From positions 4,278,001-4,342,000 of the forward strand of contig NZ_CP084580.1 in assembly GCF_021869765.1 (NCBI RefSeq): DNA of 64,000 nt, read 5' to 3'. The notes beneath the pieces were generated by a model. The model saw only the letters and a program-made list of their open reading frames with translations, was not told the origin of the DNA and made no database searches. Positions 27,020 through 35,093 of this stretch are shown piece by piece. How positions within the stretch are numbered: position 1 is the first letter of the stretch; every line of letters begins with the position of its first letter. The translations under genes were made by a program, and so were the position numbers. This DNA is from Chryseobacterium sp. MEBOG06. Lineage in GTDB: Bacteria > Bacteroidota > Bacteroidia > Flavobacteriales > Weeksellaceae.

Positions 27020-27027
27020 TATTTTTG
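27020..27027 (+). promoter_or_regulatory. -7 element of the NifU-like gene
   Basis: TATTTTTG, 21 bases before the ATG at 27049. It lies across the alternative TTG start at 27025 and so argues for the ATG. Confidence 0.5.
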
Positions 27028-27048
27028 TATCTCAAATTTAACGAAAAA

Positions 27049-27927
27049 ATGCGTACCGTACTTATAGAACCAACCGAAAACCCGAAAGTAATGAAGTTTG
27101 TAACAGATTACAATCTTATTCCCGGGTCATTAGAGTTGGACAGAAACTCAGATATTTCAGAAATTCCTTTAGCACAGGAACTTTTTAATTATCCTTTTGT
27201 AGAAAGAATTTTCATCACGGCTAATTTTGTAGCTGTGGCAAAGCAGGATACTATTGAATGGGAACATGTTGCTGAAAGTCTGAAAAATGTGATTGAAGAC
27301 GAATTATTGGCTAACCCTAGAATTTATCTTCAGAAGAAAAAAGAGATGTATCAGATCTATGCTGAAATGACTCCGAATCCAAATGTAATGAAATTTGTTT
27401 CAAGCAAATTACTTATGGATGGTTTCGTAGAAGTAAAATCAAAAGAAGCTGCAGAGGAAGTTCCTTTGGCGCTGGCTATTTTTAAAGAGTTTGATTTTGC
27501 CACTGAAGTTTTTATTTCTGATAATTTCGTAGCAGTCACAAGAGACAATTCTGTAGAATGGCATCAGGTAATGATGACTGTTCGTGCTCTTATTGCTGAA
27601 CATCTTCAAAACGGAGGCGAGATATCAAAGATTGAACCTCAGAAACACGAAAACCCTGTTGAAAAAATCATCAATAGAGATTATACGGAAGTTGAGCAGA
27701 AAATTTCTGATATATTAAATGAATATGTAGCTCCTGCAGTGGAGAACGACGGTGGAAAAATTTCTTTAATGGAATATGATGAGGCTAACAAAACTGCAAA
27801 AATGCTTCTACAGGGAGCATGCTCAGGATGTCCAAGTTCTACTGCTACTCTGAAAAACGGAATTGAAAATATTTTAAAACAATTCGTTCCGGATCTTGTA
27901 GAAAAAGTAGAAGCGGTAAATGGATAA
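27049..27927 (+). CDS. NifU-like iron-sulfur scaffold protein (two Nfu N-terminal domains plus NifU C domain)
   Basis: 292 residues from the ATG at 27049. The N-terminal part is a duplicated scaffold domain: both halves begin with the same pattern (EPTENPKVMKFV near 7-18 and EMTPNPNVMKFV near 112-123) and hold a D-N-F-V-A-V-or-A-N-F-V-A-V segment. The C-terminal NifU domain (about 220-292) carries the cluster-binding CSGCPSS near 258. Such proteins carry and pass on Fe-S clusters in the cytoplasm. The double N-terminal domain is usual in Bacteroidota. A flavin reductase gene starts 11 bases after the stop. Confidence 0.9.
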   Translation: MRTVLIEPTENPKVMKFVTDYNLIPGSLELDRNSDISEIPLAQELFNYPFVERIFITANFVAVAKQDTIEWEHVAESLKNVIEDELLANPRIYLQKKKEMYQIYAEMTPNPNVMKFVSSKLLMDGFVEVKSKEAAEEVPLALAIFKEFDFATEVFISDNFVAVTRDNSVEWHQVMMTVRALIAEHLQNGGEISKIEPQKHENPVEKIINRDYTEVEQKISDILNEYVAPAVENDGGKISLMEYDEANKTAKMLLQGACSGCPSSTATLKNGIENILKQFVPDLVEKVEAVNG

Positions 27928-27938
27928 TTCAGTTGTAA

Positions 27939-28466
27939 ATGCTTCCTGACAATAGGATTGTAGTTATTATTGGAAGTGCCTCAAAAAATTCCAGTAATCA
28001 GAGACTGATTGAGCAGGTATTAGAGAAGAATGCTGATGCAGATTTCCAGATCTATAATGATCTTTCTGTCCTTCCACATTTTGATACTGAACTCACGGAT
28101 CTGAATACCCCGGAAGAAGTTTTGAAAATAAGAGAAGATATTCAACACTCGGCAGGCATTATATTTTCGACACCAGAATATATTTTCAGTATTCCCGGCC
28201 GGTTAAAAAACCTGTTGGAATGGTGTGTTTCCACGACTGTTTTTTCTGAAAAACCAGTTGCTGTAATCACTGCCTCTGCAAGTGGAGAAAAAGGACATGA
28301 GGAATTATTGTTGATTGTAAAAACTCTTGGGGCCAAAACAGATGATAAACATCAGCTATTGATAAAAGGGATAAAAGGCAAATTTGACAGCAATGGCTTG
28401 CTTGAAAGTGATACCTTTGCTAAAGTAGAAAAATTAGTAACAGATTTCACAAGCTCTGTTTCATAA
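27939..28466 (+). CDS. NADPH-dependent FMN reductase family protein
   Basis: 175 residues, flavodoxin-like. The N-terminal GSASKNSSNQRLIE is the phosphate-binding loop for FMN, and P-E-Y-x-F-S-I-P-G-x-L-K-N-L-L-E-W is the family's second flavin-binding motif (about 86-102). It reduces FMN, a quinone or a related acceptor with NAD(P)H; the substrate cannot be told from sequence. It follows the NifU-like gene by 11 bases and precedes hemH by 15, so the three are probably one transcript. Confidence 0.9.
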   Translation: MLPDNRIVVIIGSASKNSSNQRLIEQVLEKNADADFQIYNDLSVLPHFDTELTDLNTPEEVLKIREDIQHSAGIIFSTPEYIFSIPGRLKNLLEWCVSTTVFSEKPVAVITASASGEKGHEELLLIVKTLGAKTDDKHQLLIKGIKGKFDSNGLLESDTFAKVEKLVTDFTSSVS

Positions 28467-28481
28467 TTAAAATTTAGAATA

Positions 28482-29516
28482 TTGAATAATAAAGGAATTT
28501 TACTGGTCAATCTTGGATCACCAAGATCTACAGCTGTAAACGATGTAAGGGAATATCTTGATGAATTTTTGATGGATGAGAGGGTGATCGATTACCGCTG
28601 GATCTTTCGTGCACTTCTCGTTCAGGGAGTTATTTTGAAAACAAGACCTGCAAAATCTGCTGAAGCGTATAAAACAGTTTGGACAGATGAAGGTTCTCCT
28701 CTGATTTTCATTACAGAAAGAATACAGAAAAAACTTCGGAAAGTGGTGGATGTTCCGGTAGAAATCGGAATGAGATATGCGGAACCAAGTATTGAAACCG
28801 GTATTCAGAAGCTGGTAGATCAGGGAGTATCAGAAATTGTTCTTTTTCCTTTATATCCTCAGTATGCCATGAGTACAACGGAAACTGTTATTGAAAAAGC
28901 GGAAGAAGTAAGAAAAAAGAAGTTCCCAAAAGTAAAGATCAATTATATCCAGCCTTTCTACAATAGGGAGATTTATATCAACTGTCTGGCAGAAAGCATT
29001 AAAGAGAAGCTTCCTGAAAATTTTGATGCCCTGCAGTTTTCTTATCATGGGGTTCCTGAAAGGCATCTCTATAAAACAGATCCGTCCGATACGTGTAAAA
29101 TTGATGATGCCAACTGTATCAATAGTCAGGTAGACACTCACAACGCATATTGCTACAGACATCAATGTTATAAAACTACGGAAGCCGTAATTGCTAAAAT
29201 GGGACTTCCAAAAGAAAAGACAATTGTTTCTTTTCAGTCAAGATTAGGAAAAGATAAATGGATTGAACCTTATACAGATGAAACCTTGGAAACCATCCCT
29301 AAAAAAGGTGTAAAAAATCTGGCTATTGTTTGTCCCGCATTTGTTTCAGACTGTCTTGAAACATTGGAAGAAATTTCTGTAGAAGGAAAAGAGCAGTTTA
29401 TGCATGGTGGTGGTGAAAGTTTCCAATATATTCCCTGCCTGAATGATGAAGACCGCTGGATTGATGTAGTAAAAACACTTTGCGAAGAGAAACTGAATGA
29501 TTTTTACCTGGTATAA
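28482..29516 (+). CDS. hemH: Ferrochelatase HemH
   Basis: 344 residues from a TTG start (NNKGILLVNLGSPRS). Ferrochelatase puts Fe2+ into protoporphyrin IX (or coproporphyrin III in the alternative route) to make haem. The motifs are clear: NLGSP at the start, P-L-Y-P-Q-Y-A-M-S-T-T-E-T (about 125-137), and FSYHGVPERH with the metal-site His near 191. The acid site is also present (V-C-P-A-F-V-S-D-C-L-E-T-L-E-E near 287). Cys residues near 204-225 (C-K-I-D-D-A-N-C ... Y-C-Y-R-H-Q-C) resemble the 2Fe-2S site of some ferrochelatases. Confidence 0.95.
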   Translation: MNNKGILLVNLGSPRSTAVNDVREYLDEFLMDERVIDYRWIFRALLVQGVILKTRPAKSAEAYKTVWTDEGSPLIFITERIQKKLRKVVDVPVEIGMRYAEPSIETGIQKLVDQGVSEIVLFPLYPQYAMSTTETVIEKAEEVRKKKFPKVKINYIQPFYNREIYINCLAESIKEKLPENFDALQFSYHGVPERHLYKTDPSDTCKIDDANCINSQVDTHNAYCYRHQCYKTTEAVIAKMGLPKEKTIVSFQSRLGKDKWIEPYTDETLETIPKKGVKNLAIVCPAFVSDCLETLEEISVEGKEQFMHGGGESFQYIPCLNDEDRWIDVVKTLCEEKLNDFYLV

Positions 29517-29537
29517 TTCTCTTTGTTCAAAATACAT

Positions 29538-29567
29538 GAAAGGCCGCAAATATTTTGCGGCCTTTTC
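29538..29567. terminator. Terminator after hemH
   Basis: GAAAGGCCGCAAA and its complement (12-13 base arms, 2-3 base loop), followed by T-rich sequence, lie between hemH and the convergent metallopeptidase. Confidence 0.85.
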
Positions 29568-29591
29568 ATTGAAATATATTAAAAATTTGGT

Positions 29592-31544
29592 TTACTTTTT
29601 AATCAGATTTCCTGCTTTCTGCCCGTTGACCATTACAATATATACTCCAGGAAGAATATTGGAAGGAAGCTGTACATTCAATCTATTGATACCATCCGTA
29701 ATTTCTACCTTTTCAGAAATTTCTCTTTTTCCTGTTAAGCTTATCAATTCTATGGTTCCTTTTCCTTGTTTTCCTTCAAAGGCTACTGTGAATCTGTCTG
29801 TTGCCGGATTTGGACTTATTGTATAAAGCGGAGTATCTGCTACTGCTGCTTTTCCTGCCGGAGAAGTTCCTCCACCCACGCCTACAGCATTCCAGGCATT
29901 AGTTACCTGCGTCACCTCATTACTGCCTGCTCCATATAAATCTGCGGCTGCCTGAAGAGAGTAAGTTCTTGTATTGGCATAAGTAGATGACGAAGTAAGA
30001 TAGGAAGTTAATGTTCTGTAAGCAATAGCCGCTGCTTTATCCAGTCCGATTCCTGAGACATTATAAGCAAAGCCTTTATCATTAGTTCCAGATCCTCCTG
30101 TCACTAATAAATAATACCAAAAGTTAAGAACTCCCGAATTGGTATGTACCCCGCAATAATCATTAGCCTGACTAGGGGAAGCACATCCTGAAGTAGTGGT
30201 TGCCTTCCAGTAAGTTCCCAAATAGGTATCCGGCTGACTGTAGGCATTAGGATTCGCCATATCTCTTATGACATAGCTGAAATCTTCTCCCAGTGTCCAG
30301 CTTGCCTGAGTAGGTCTTGCCCAACGTTCGATGGAATTTCCAAAAATATCAGAAAAGCCTTCATTCAAAGCTCCGGATTCTCTCTGGTAAGCAAGGTTTG
30401 CTGTTTTGGAGGTCATCCCGTGGGTAATCTCGTGGCCGCAAACATCAATTGCTGTTAAAGGTTTTCCTCCATTCGTAGTAGAACTTCCATCTCCATAAGT
30501 CATTCTTGAACCATCCCAAAATGCATTAAAATAATTGGTAGAATAATGTACATATGATTTGATCGCAAAGTTGTTATTATCAATACTCTTTCTCCCGAAT
30601 TTTGTATACAGATAGTCCAACGTCATTTCTGCTCCCCAATGGGCATCAGTAGCATATTGATCTTTATTGGCATTCACATTATTCCATATATTATCTGTAT
30701 CTGTAAAATCAACAGCGGTGGAATAATTGGTCCCTTTTTTCAAATTATAAGTTTCTACGGCGGTTCCTCCGTTTCTTCCTGTTTCCCTCAACCTGTAACT
30801 TCCATTATAAGAATCGGTTACAATATTCCGGTTACCACTGTAACCTGTTGTAGCAGTTCCCGGACTATTTACTTCATGAATGATCGCATCTACGCCCAGA
30901 ACTTTCCCATCCTTTGCATCTACAAAAACATATTGTCTGCTTAATGGTTTTTCTGCATAAATATCAAATTTATAAGCTAATCTCAGCTCACTTAATCTTT
31001 CATCATCAGGGTCTGAATAATAGACAAGTTCTCCCTTCGGAGCAAAGCTTGCTTTAGGATCACCGGATTCTTTTTTAAGAAAATCCTCTTCTTCCCTGTT
31101 TTGCCACTTGTAAACATCTGCTCTTACAAAAGATAAAGCACTTTGCAATGCTGTACTTTCAGAAATATTGGCTTTTTTATCCATTCTTTGTGGAAGCTGC
31201 AAAACCCATTTTCCTGTTTCTCCTACAATCTTTCCATCCTTGGTTTGTACAGCCATCATTCCGTATTCTACAGGAATGTCATTAACGGTCTGTTGAAAAC
31301 GGTAAGTTTCAAATCCCAGCGCGTCTTTTTCCAGCCCAAGTTTTCTTGCCTGACCTGGTGAAAGCCTCTGAGAAGTTTCGTCAAATAAAACCGGGCTTCC
31401 CTGGAAAGCAGGTCCGTCTTTTTCAAATCGCATAAAATCTGCGTGTAATCCGATTTTACCCGGAACTAATTTTGATGGTGTGCTTTGTCCAAAAACAAAA
31501 GAGCAGGCAGCAATACTTACTGCTAAGATAAATTTTGTTTTCAT
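29592..31544 (-). CDS. Secreted M4 (thermolysin-like) metallopeptidase with T9SS sorting domain
   Basis: 650 residues. Signal peptide to about 19, then an inhibitory propeptide (FTP/PepSY type, about 30-215), a catalytic domain with HEITHGM (about 370-376; zinc His and catalytic Glu) and E-S-G-A-L-N-E-G-F-S-D (about 390-400; third zinc ligand), an active-site His region (N-D-Y-C-G-V-H-T-N-S-G-V) near 455-470, and a C-terminal T9SS type A tail (ISPNPATDRFTVAF...GVYIVMV). It should be an extracellular zinc endopeptidase, secreted by T9SS after self-processing. Two inverted repeats lie upstream. Confidence 0.95.
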   Translation of the reverse strand: MKTKFILAVSIAACSFVFGQSTPSKLVPGKIGLHADFMRFEKDGPAFQGSPVLFDETSQRLSPGQARKLGLEKDALGFETYRFQQTVNDIPVEYGMMAVQTKDGKIVGETGKWVLQLPQRMDKKANISESTALQSALSFVRADVYKWQNREEEDFLKKESGDPKASFAPKGELVYYSDPDDERLSELRLAYKFDIYAEKPLSRQYVFVDAKDGKVLGVDAIIHEVNSPGTATTGYSGNRNIVTDSYNGSYRLRETGRNGGTAVETYNLKKGTNYSTAVDFTDTDNIWNNVNANKDQYATDAHWGAEMTLDYLYTKFGRKSIDNNNFAIKSYVHYSTNYFNAFWDGSRMTYGDGSSTTNGGKPLTAIDVCGHEITHGMTSKTANLAYQRESGALNEGFSDIFGNSIERWARPTQASWTLGEDFSYVIRDMANPNAYSQPDTYLGTYWKATTTSGCASPSQANDYCGVHTNSGVLNFWYYLLVTGGSGTNDKGFAYNVSGIGLDKAAAIAYRTLTSYLTSSSTYANTRTYSLQAAADLYGAGSNEVTQVTNAWNAVGVGGGTSPAGKAAVADTPLYTISPNPATDRFTVAFEGKQGKGTIELISLTGKREISEKVEITDGINRLNVQLPSNILPGVYIVMVNGQKAGNLIKK

Positions 31545-31560
31545 AATAATATTTTGTTGG

Positions 31561-31591
31561 TTGTGAAAACGAATTTATAAACTTTTCACAA
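31561..31591. promoter_or_regulatory. Inverted repeat upstream of the M4 peptidase gene
   Basis: TTGTGAAAA and TTTTCACAA are perfect 9-base arms with a 13-base spacer, 17 bases upstream of the peptidase start. It has the size of an operator or a 5' leader hairpin. No regulator is known. Confidence 0.4.
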
Positions 31592-31594
31592 TAT

Positions 31595-31640
31595 ATTGAT
31601 TTATTATTTAATAAAAATTCAATTGATAAAATAAATCAAT
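31595..31640. repeat. Second inverted repeat, AT-rich
   Basis: ATTGATTTATT and its exact complement AATAAATCAAT lie 24 bases apart directly upstream of the TTGTGAAAA repeat. The rest of the 352-base gap to 31896 is AT-rich, with no gene visible. Confidence 0.35.
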
Positions 31641-31828
31641 AAACAAAACACAATAATGATTTTAAAAAAAAGAAAATAATTTAAATATAATTTTATCGCA
31701 ATGTATATTTTTGATTAATATATTTAATTAAAATCAATATTTTGTGAATTAATTTTTTCGTTATGCAGCACATTATATCATCTGTTAAATTGATTTCTGA
31801 TATTTCAACAGTATAATCCATAAAGCAA

Positions 31829-31852
31829 AGGCCATCTCCTTCGAGACGGCCT
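31829..31852 (-). terminator. Probable terminator of the T9SS plug gene
   Basis: AGGCC-(A)-TCTC and GAGA-(C)-GGCCT form a short imperfect stem, followed on the minus strand by a T-rich sequence. It lies 45 bases past the stop. Confidence 0.5.
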
Positions 31853-31896
31853 GTTTAATTTCACCATTTACTATATTGAAATTATGTAAAAGATTA

Positions 31897-33117
31897 TTAA
31901 CGCTTATTTCCAATAGGAGTTCTGAACTCTCCATACCCCATTAATCCATCATAGTTTCTTCCAAAAGGTGCATAGTATAAAAAGGCCTGATATAAGTTTT
32001 CTGCCTGCCAGAAATTACCATTTACTTCGCCAAAATCCAAAGGCCCATTGCCTTGCTTGGTTGCTAAAACATAATTATAAAATCCTTGCTTCAGAAATAT
32101 TCTGGCAACATACTGTTTGGTGGCCGGATCATACTGCATCTGATTTTCTTTAGCAGGCATAAAATTATTGAACCCTCCCAGAACATAGATATCCCTATCT
32201 ACAGGATCTGAGTCCAGATAGAAATAAACCCACGAATAGTCTGCTTCTCTCTCCGCATCTCTTTCTCTTCCTAAATCATTCCTTCTGTAATACCATGCCC
32301 CATTCACATCGGGCTGATACTGATAATTGAGAGGGAAAGCCCATACGGGGTGCAGATAAGTCTGATTAACATCATCTTTTATTTCGGTTGCCCGAACCAT
32401 GTCTGCCGCAATATTCATATTTTTATTATCGAAATAATAAAATTCATTGTCTCCAGGAAAAGCAAGATTCATCTGCTGGAAAAGCAGTTGATTTCCTAAC
32501 ACAGTACTTGCTTTCTGGTTCGTAATAACCATATTTGGATTATTATTCTGCATTACATTCAGAGTCATGGAGTTGACATTTGAAGAGATATCTCCTCCTG
32601 CCGAACTTGCTTTCACTTCTACCCTTTGGTTCAGGTTTGGATTTCTTGCGTCTGCTAATCTTGAAATATTTAAAGCCATGGTAGCACCATTTTCCACCAA
32701 ATAGAAACGTTTTTTAAAGAGAGGTTGATCTGCAGAATCCTGATACACGATCAATTCATAATTTCCTGAAATCTTTGGCTGTATTTTATCATTTGGAAAA
32801 GTCAGCTTATAGTGTGTATAAGCCTGAAGTGTATTGAAAGAATACTGGAACTGATCAAGAAGTGCATTCATGCTTCCCGCTGCAAATTCTGTAAAAAACA
32901 GGTTATCATCATTCCAGTTTCTGTCATAATGTTTGATGGTATACCGGTAGATATTACTGCCATTGGTAAGATCATCAAAACTTAACACCAACTGTTCTCC
33001 CATCTTGATTACGGGAGTTTCGTCATTGGTCTGAGGGTTGAACAGCTGAATACTTTGGATCTTTTGTCCAAAAGCCAGCCCACCCAAAGAGAGTAAGAGT
33101 ATTCGCAAAGTTTTCAT
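31897..33117 (-). CDS. DUF5103 / type IX secretion plug protein
   Basis: 406 residues with a signal peptide (to about 17) and no membrane anchor. The N-terminal region matches the DUF5103 family (I-Q-S-I-Q-L-F-N-P; D-R-N-W-N; L-P-x-D...K-I-S-G-N-Y-E-L-I-V-Y near 120-130), whose members include the T9SS plug protein that closes the SprA translocon pore in Flavobacterium. By this knowledge the product would be part of the export machine used by the two sorting-domain proteins in this window. The start is 71 bases from the MBL gene's start (33188), on the opposite strand. Confidence 0.85.
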   Translation of the reverse strand: MKTLRILLLSLGGLAFGQKIQSIQLFNPQTNDETPVIKMGEQLVLSFDDLTNGSNIYRYTIKHYDRNWNDDNLFFTEFAAGSMNALLDQFQYSFNTLQAYTHYKLTFPNDKIQPKISGNYELIVYQDSADQPLFKKRFYLVENGATMALNISRLADARNPNLNQRVEVKASSAGGDISSNVNSMTLNVMQNNNPNMVITNQKASTVLGNQLLFQQMNLAFPGDNEFYYFDNKNMNIAADMVRATEIKDDVNQTYLHPVWAFPLNYQYQPDVNGAWYYRRNDLGRERDAEREADYSWVYFYLDSDPVDRDIYVLGGFNNFMPAKENQMQYDPATKQYVARIFLKQGFYNYVLATKQGNGPLDFGEVNGNFWQAENLYQAFLYYAPFGRNYDGLMGYGEFRTPIGNKR

Positions 33118-33161
33118 TATGACGAAGATAACGAAAAATAGCCATTTTCTTAATAATATCG

Positions 33162-33169
33162 TATTTTTG
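33162..33169 (+). promoter_or_regulatory. -7 element of the MBL-fold gene
   Basis: TATTTTTG, 18 bases before the ATG at 33188. It decides against the longer reading frame that would begin at 33119. Confidence 0.5.
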
Positions 33170-33187
33170 AATAAAAAATATTCAGTT

Positions 33188-33826
33188 ATGCTTCAGATTC
33201 AAGGCTTCGTATTCAACTTCGCAAGTGAAAATACATACATCCTTTACAACGAAAATAAAAATGCCTGGTTAATTGACCCGGGAAATATGAATGCACAGGA
33301 AACTCAGGCAATTAGTAATTTCATTACTGAAAATGGGCTGAAAATCCAGAAAATTCTTCTGACGCATGCTCATATTGATCATGTCTTTGGGCTTCAGTGG
33401 GCTTTTGATACCTTCAAAGTTCCGGTCAATATGCATCAGGAAGATCAGGATGTTTTGGATATGCTTCAGGCAAGCGGAGTAAGATTCGGGATGAAGATCG
33501 ATCCTGTAAAAGTAGATATTGAATATATAAAAGAGGGAGACGAATTGGAACTGGATGGAGAAAAATTCAAAATTTACCATGTTCCGGGGCATTCTCCGGG
33601 AAGTATAGTTTATCATAATGAAAATCAGAAATTCATGATCTCCGGTGATGTCCTTTTTGAAGGCAGTATCGGAAGAACAGATTTGTATAAAGGAAATTAT
33701 GATCAGCTGATCGATGGGATTAAAACAAAGCTTTTTGTTTTGGACAATGATACTCAGGTATTTTCAGGGCATGGAAACCCTACTTCGATTGGGTTTGAAA
33801 AACAATACAATCCGTTTCTGAAGTAA
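33188..33826 (+). CDS. MBL-fold metallo-hydrolase (glyoxalase II-like)
   Basis: 212 residues. The metallo-beta-lactamase zinc motif LTHAHIDHVFG lies near 56-66 (T-H-x-H-x-D-H), with a third His in GHSPGS (about 138), an Asp in ISGDVLFEGSIGRTD (about 155) and a final His in F-S-G-H-G (about 199). The G-S-I-G-R-T-D segment is characteristic of the hydroxyacylglutathione hydrolase-like group. Such proteins hydrolyse thioesters or act on persulfides; the substrate here is not known. Confidence 0.9.
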   Translation: MLQIQGFVFNFASENTYILYNENKNAWLIDPGNMNAQETQAISNFITENGLKIQKILLTHAHIDHVFGLQWAFDTFKVPVNMHQEDQDVLDMLQASGVRFGMKIDPVKVDIEYIKEGDELELDGEKFKIYHVPGHSPGSIVYHNENQKFMISGDVLFEGSIGRTDLYKGNYDQLIDGIKTKLFVLDNDTQVFSGHGNPTSIGFEKQYNPFLK

Positions 33827-33905
33827 AAAAATTAAAACTCCAAAGATTACAAATTGGTATTTCCATAAATTGAACCTTGTTGTAATGAAATATATTGTAC
33901 ATTTC

Positions 33906-33938
33906 TTTGAAACAGGGTTCTTTTGAACTATAATTTTG
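33906..33938 (+). promoter_or_regulatory. Promoter of the leucine-rich repeat gene
   Basis: TTG at 33907-33909 and TAATTTTG at 33931-33938 are 21 bases apart, a good Bacteroidota promoter. Transcription should begin near 33944, which suggests the TTG at 33968 as start codon. Confidence 0.5.
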
Positions 33939-33967
33939 GAAATACACCTCTACTAAATAACCACTCA

Positions 33968-34531
33968 TTGAAAAACTCAATAAAAATAGGAAATCATTAC
34001 TATGATATCAACAGTGAACATTTCTCGCTGGAATGGGGAGAATCTTTAAATAATTTCAATGAGTTGTCTTATCTGAACCAGTTCCCCAATCTTACCTCTG
34101 CAACTTTTACCAATACCAACCTCAACGATGAAGGTTTGGCCCATGTATCCAACTGCAGAGGGATTGAAAATTTAGATTTACAGGATACTGAAATTACTAA
34201 TGACGGTTTACAATATTTACAGAATCTAAAACTAGTGAAGTATCTTCGATTAAAAGACAACTCACAACTTACAGACGACTGTATTCCCCATTTGATGAAA
34301 TTGTATTATTTACAGAATTTGCAAATACAAGAAACATCAATTACTGAAAATGGATTGAAAAAATTAACGGCATTACAGTGTCTTGACATGCTTGTTATTG
34401 ACGTTTATGACAACAATTACAAATTTGACAGTCTTTTACAAATATCTCGTGAGCTTCCGGATTGTGAGATTTTGGCAAAAGGGAATGGATCATTCCGTAA
34501 TGGTAAATTTAAGGGAAGATGGGAGCATTAA
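33968..34531 (+). CDS. Leucine-rich repeat protein, cytoplasmic, unknown role
   Basis: 187 residues from a TTG at 33968 (an earlier TTG at 33923 would precede the -7 element). There is no signal peptide. From about residue 30 to 155 the protein is built of leucine-rich repeats of about 24 residues: NLTSATFTNTNLNDEGLAHV, GIENLDLQDTEITNDGLQYL, LVKYLRLKDNSQLTDDCIPHL and LQNLQIQETSITENGLKKL, the pattern of ribonuclease-inhibitor/internalin-like repeats. These usually bind proteins. It overlaps or closely precedes the next small gene. The pair is AT-rich and lies between housekeeping blocks; I regard it as accessory. Confidence 0.7.
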   Translation: MKNSIKIGNHYYDINSEHFSLEWGESLNNFNELSYLNQFPNLTSATFTNTNLNDEGLAHVSNCRGIENLDLQDTEITNDGLQYLQNLKLVKYLRLKDNSQLTDDCIPHLMKLYYLQNLQIQETSITENGLKKLTALQCLDMLVIDVYDNNYKFDSLLQISRELPDCEILAKGNGSFRNGKFKGRWEH

Positions 34532-34553
34532 AATTGGGCGTAGAATAAAGTTT

Positions 34554-34967
34554 ATGGACAAAGCATACAACATAAATCAGATTGAGACTGTATTTGATTT
34601 GCTGGTATCAGATTCACCCTATTTGAAAAAAAATTGGGATGAATATTACAATAAAGAATATAAAGACAGTCGTGAGCGACTTTTGTATTTTGATATGATG
34701 GCGATCAGTGCTTTCGTAATAGAGTTATTTCAAAAGAAAAAATCGAAAGATCTTCAATCATTTTTTGATAAAGTTGAAATCGTCCTTAAGGATGCTGATT
34801 CCGAAGTTAAAAATTTAATTTTGTCGGGATTAATAGAGGGTATTCAACAAATATGTCAGTATGAAAATATTGATATGCGATACGAATTTAACACCTGGCT
34901 CTCACCTTTAACCCAAAAGAACTGGGATGAAATAACGGACTTCTTTACATTTGATTCAACAGAATAA
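34554..34967 (+). CDS. Small acidic hypothetical protein (immunity-like, DUF7674-like)
   Basis: 137 residues from the ATG at 34554, 22 bases after the LRR stop. An ATG at 34500 would overlap the LRR gene. The sequence is acidic and helical: K-K-N-W-D-E-Y-Y, L-L-Y-F-D-M-M-A-I-S-A-F-V-I-E-L, V-K-N-L-I-L-S-G-L-I-E-G-I-Q-Q-I and W-x-E-I-T-D-F-F. This resembles small proteins found beside polymorphic-toxin or LRR genes that are often annotated as immunity or DUF7674 proteins. No toxin is visible here, so I leave its function open. Confidence 0.55.
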   Translation: MDKAYNINQIETVFDLLVSDSPYLKKNWDEYYNKEYKDSRERLLYFDMMAISAFVIELFQKKKSKDLQSFFDKVEIVLKDADSEVKNLILSGLIEGIQQICQYENIDMRYEFNTWLSPLTQKNWDEITDFFTFDSTE

Positions 34968-35040
34968 TAGATCAACACTCTATATACACGTAAGACAATC
35001 TAAATAGAAATCACAAAAAATTGTCTAACAGGACAAAACA

Positions 35041-35071
35041 AAACCGCCAGGGAAATCAGTCCTGACGGTTT
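35041..35071 (-). terminator. Terminator of the TonB receptor gene
   Basis: An 11-base stem with one mismatch (AAACCGTCAGG on the minus strand) is followed by a T-rich tract. It lies 22 bases past the stop at 35094. Confidence 0.7.
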
Positions 35072-35093
35072 CATTGTTATAAAGAAATAGTGT

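Noticed and set aside
27025..27048. Longer start of the NifU-like protein (TTG)
   Set aside because: It overlaps the promoter; the ATG at 27049 gives the normal N-terminus of the Nfu repeat.
33119..33187. Longer start for the MBL-fold protein
   Set aside because: The -7 box (33162-33169) lies inside this stretch and the added residues do not fit the fold.
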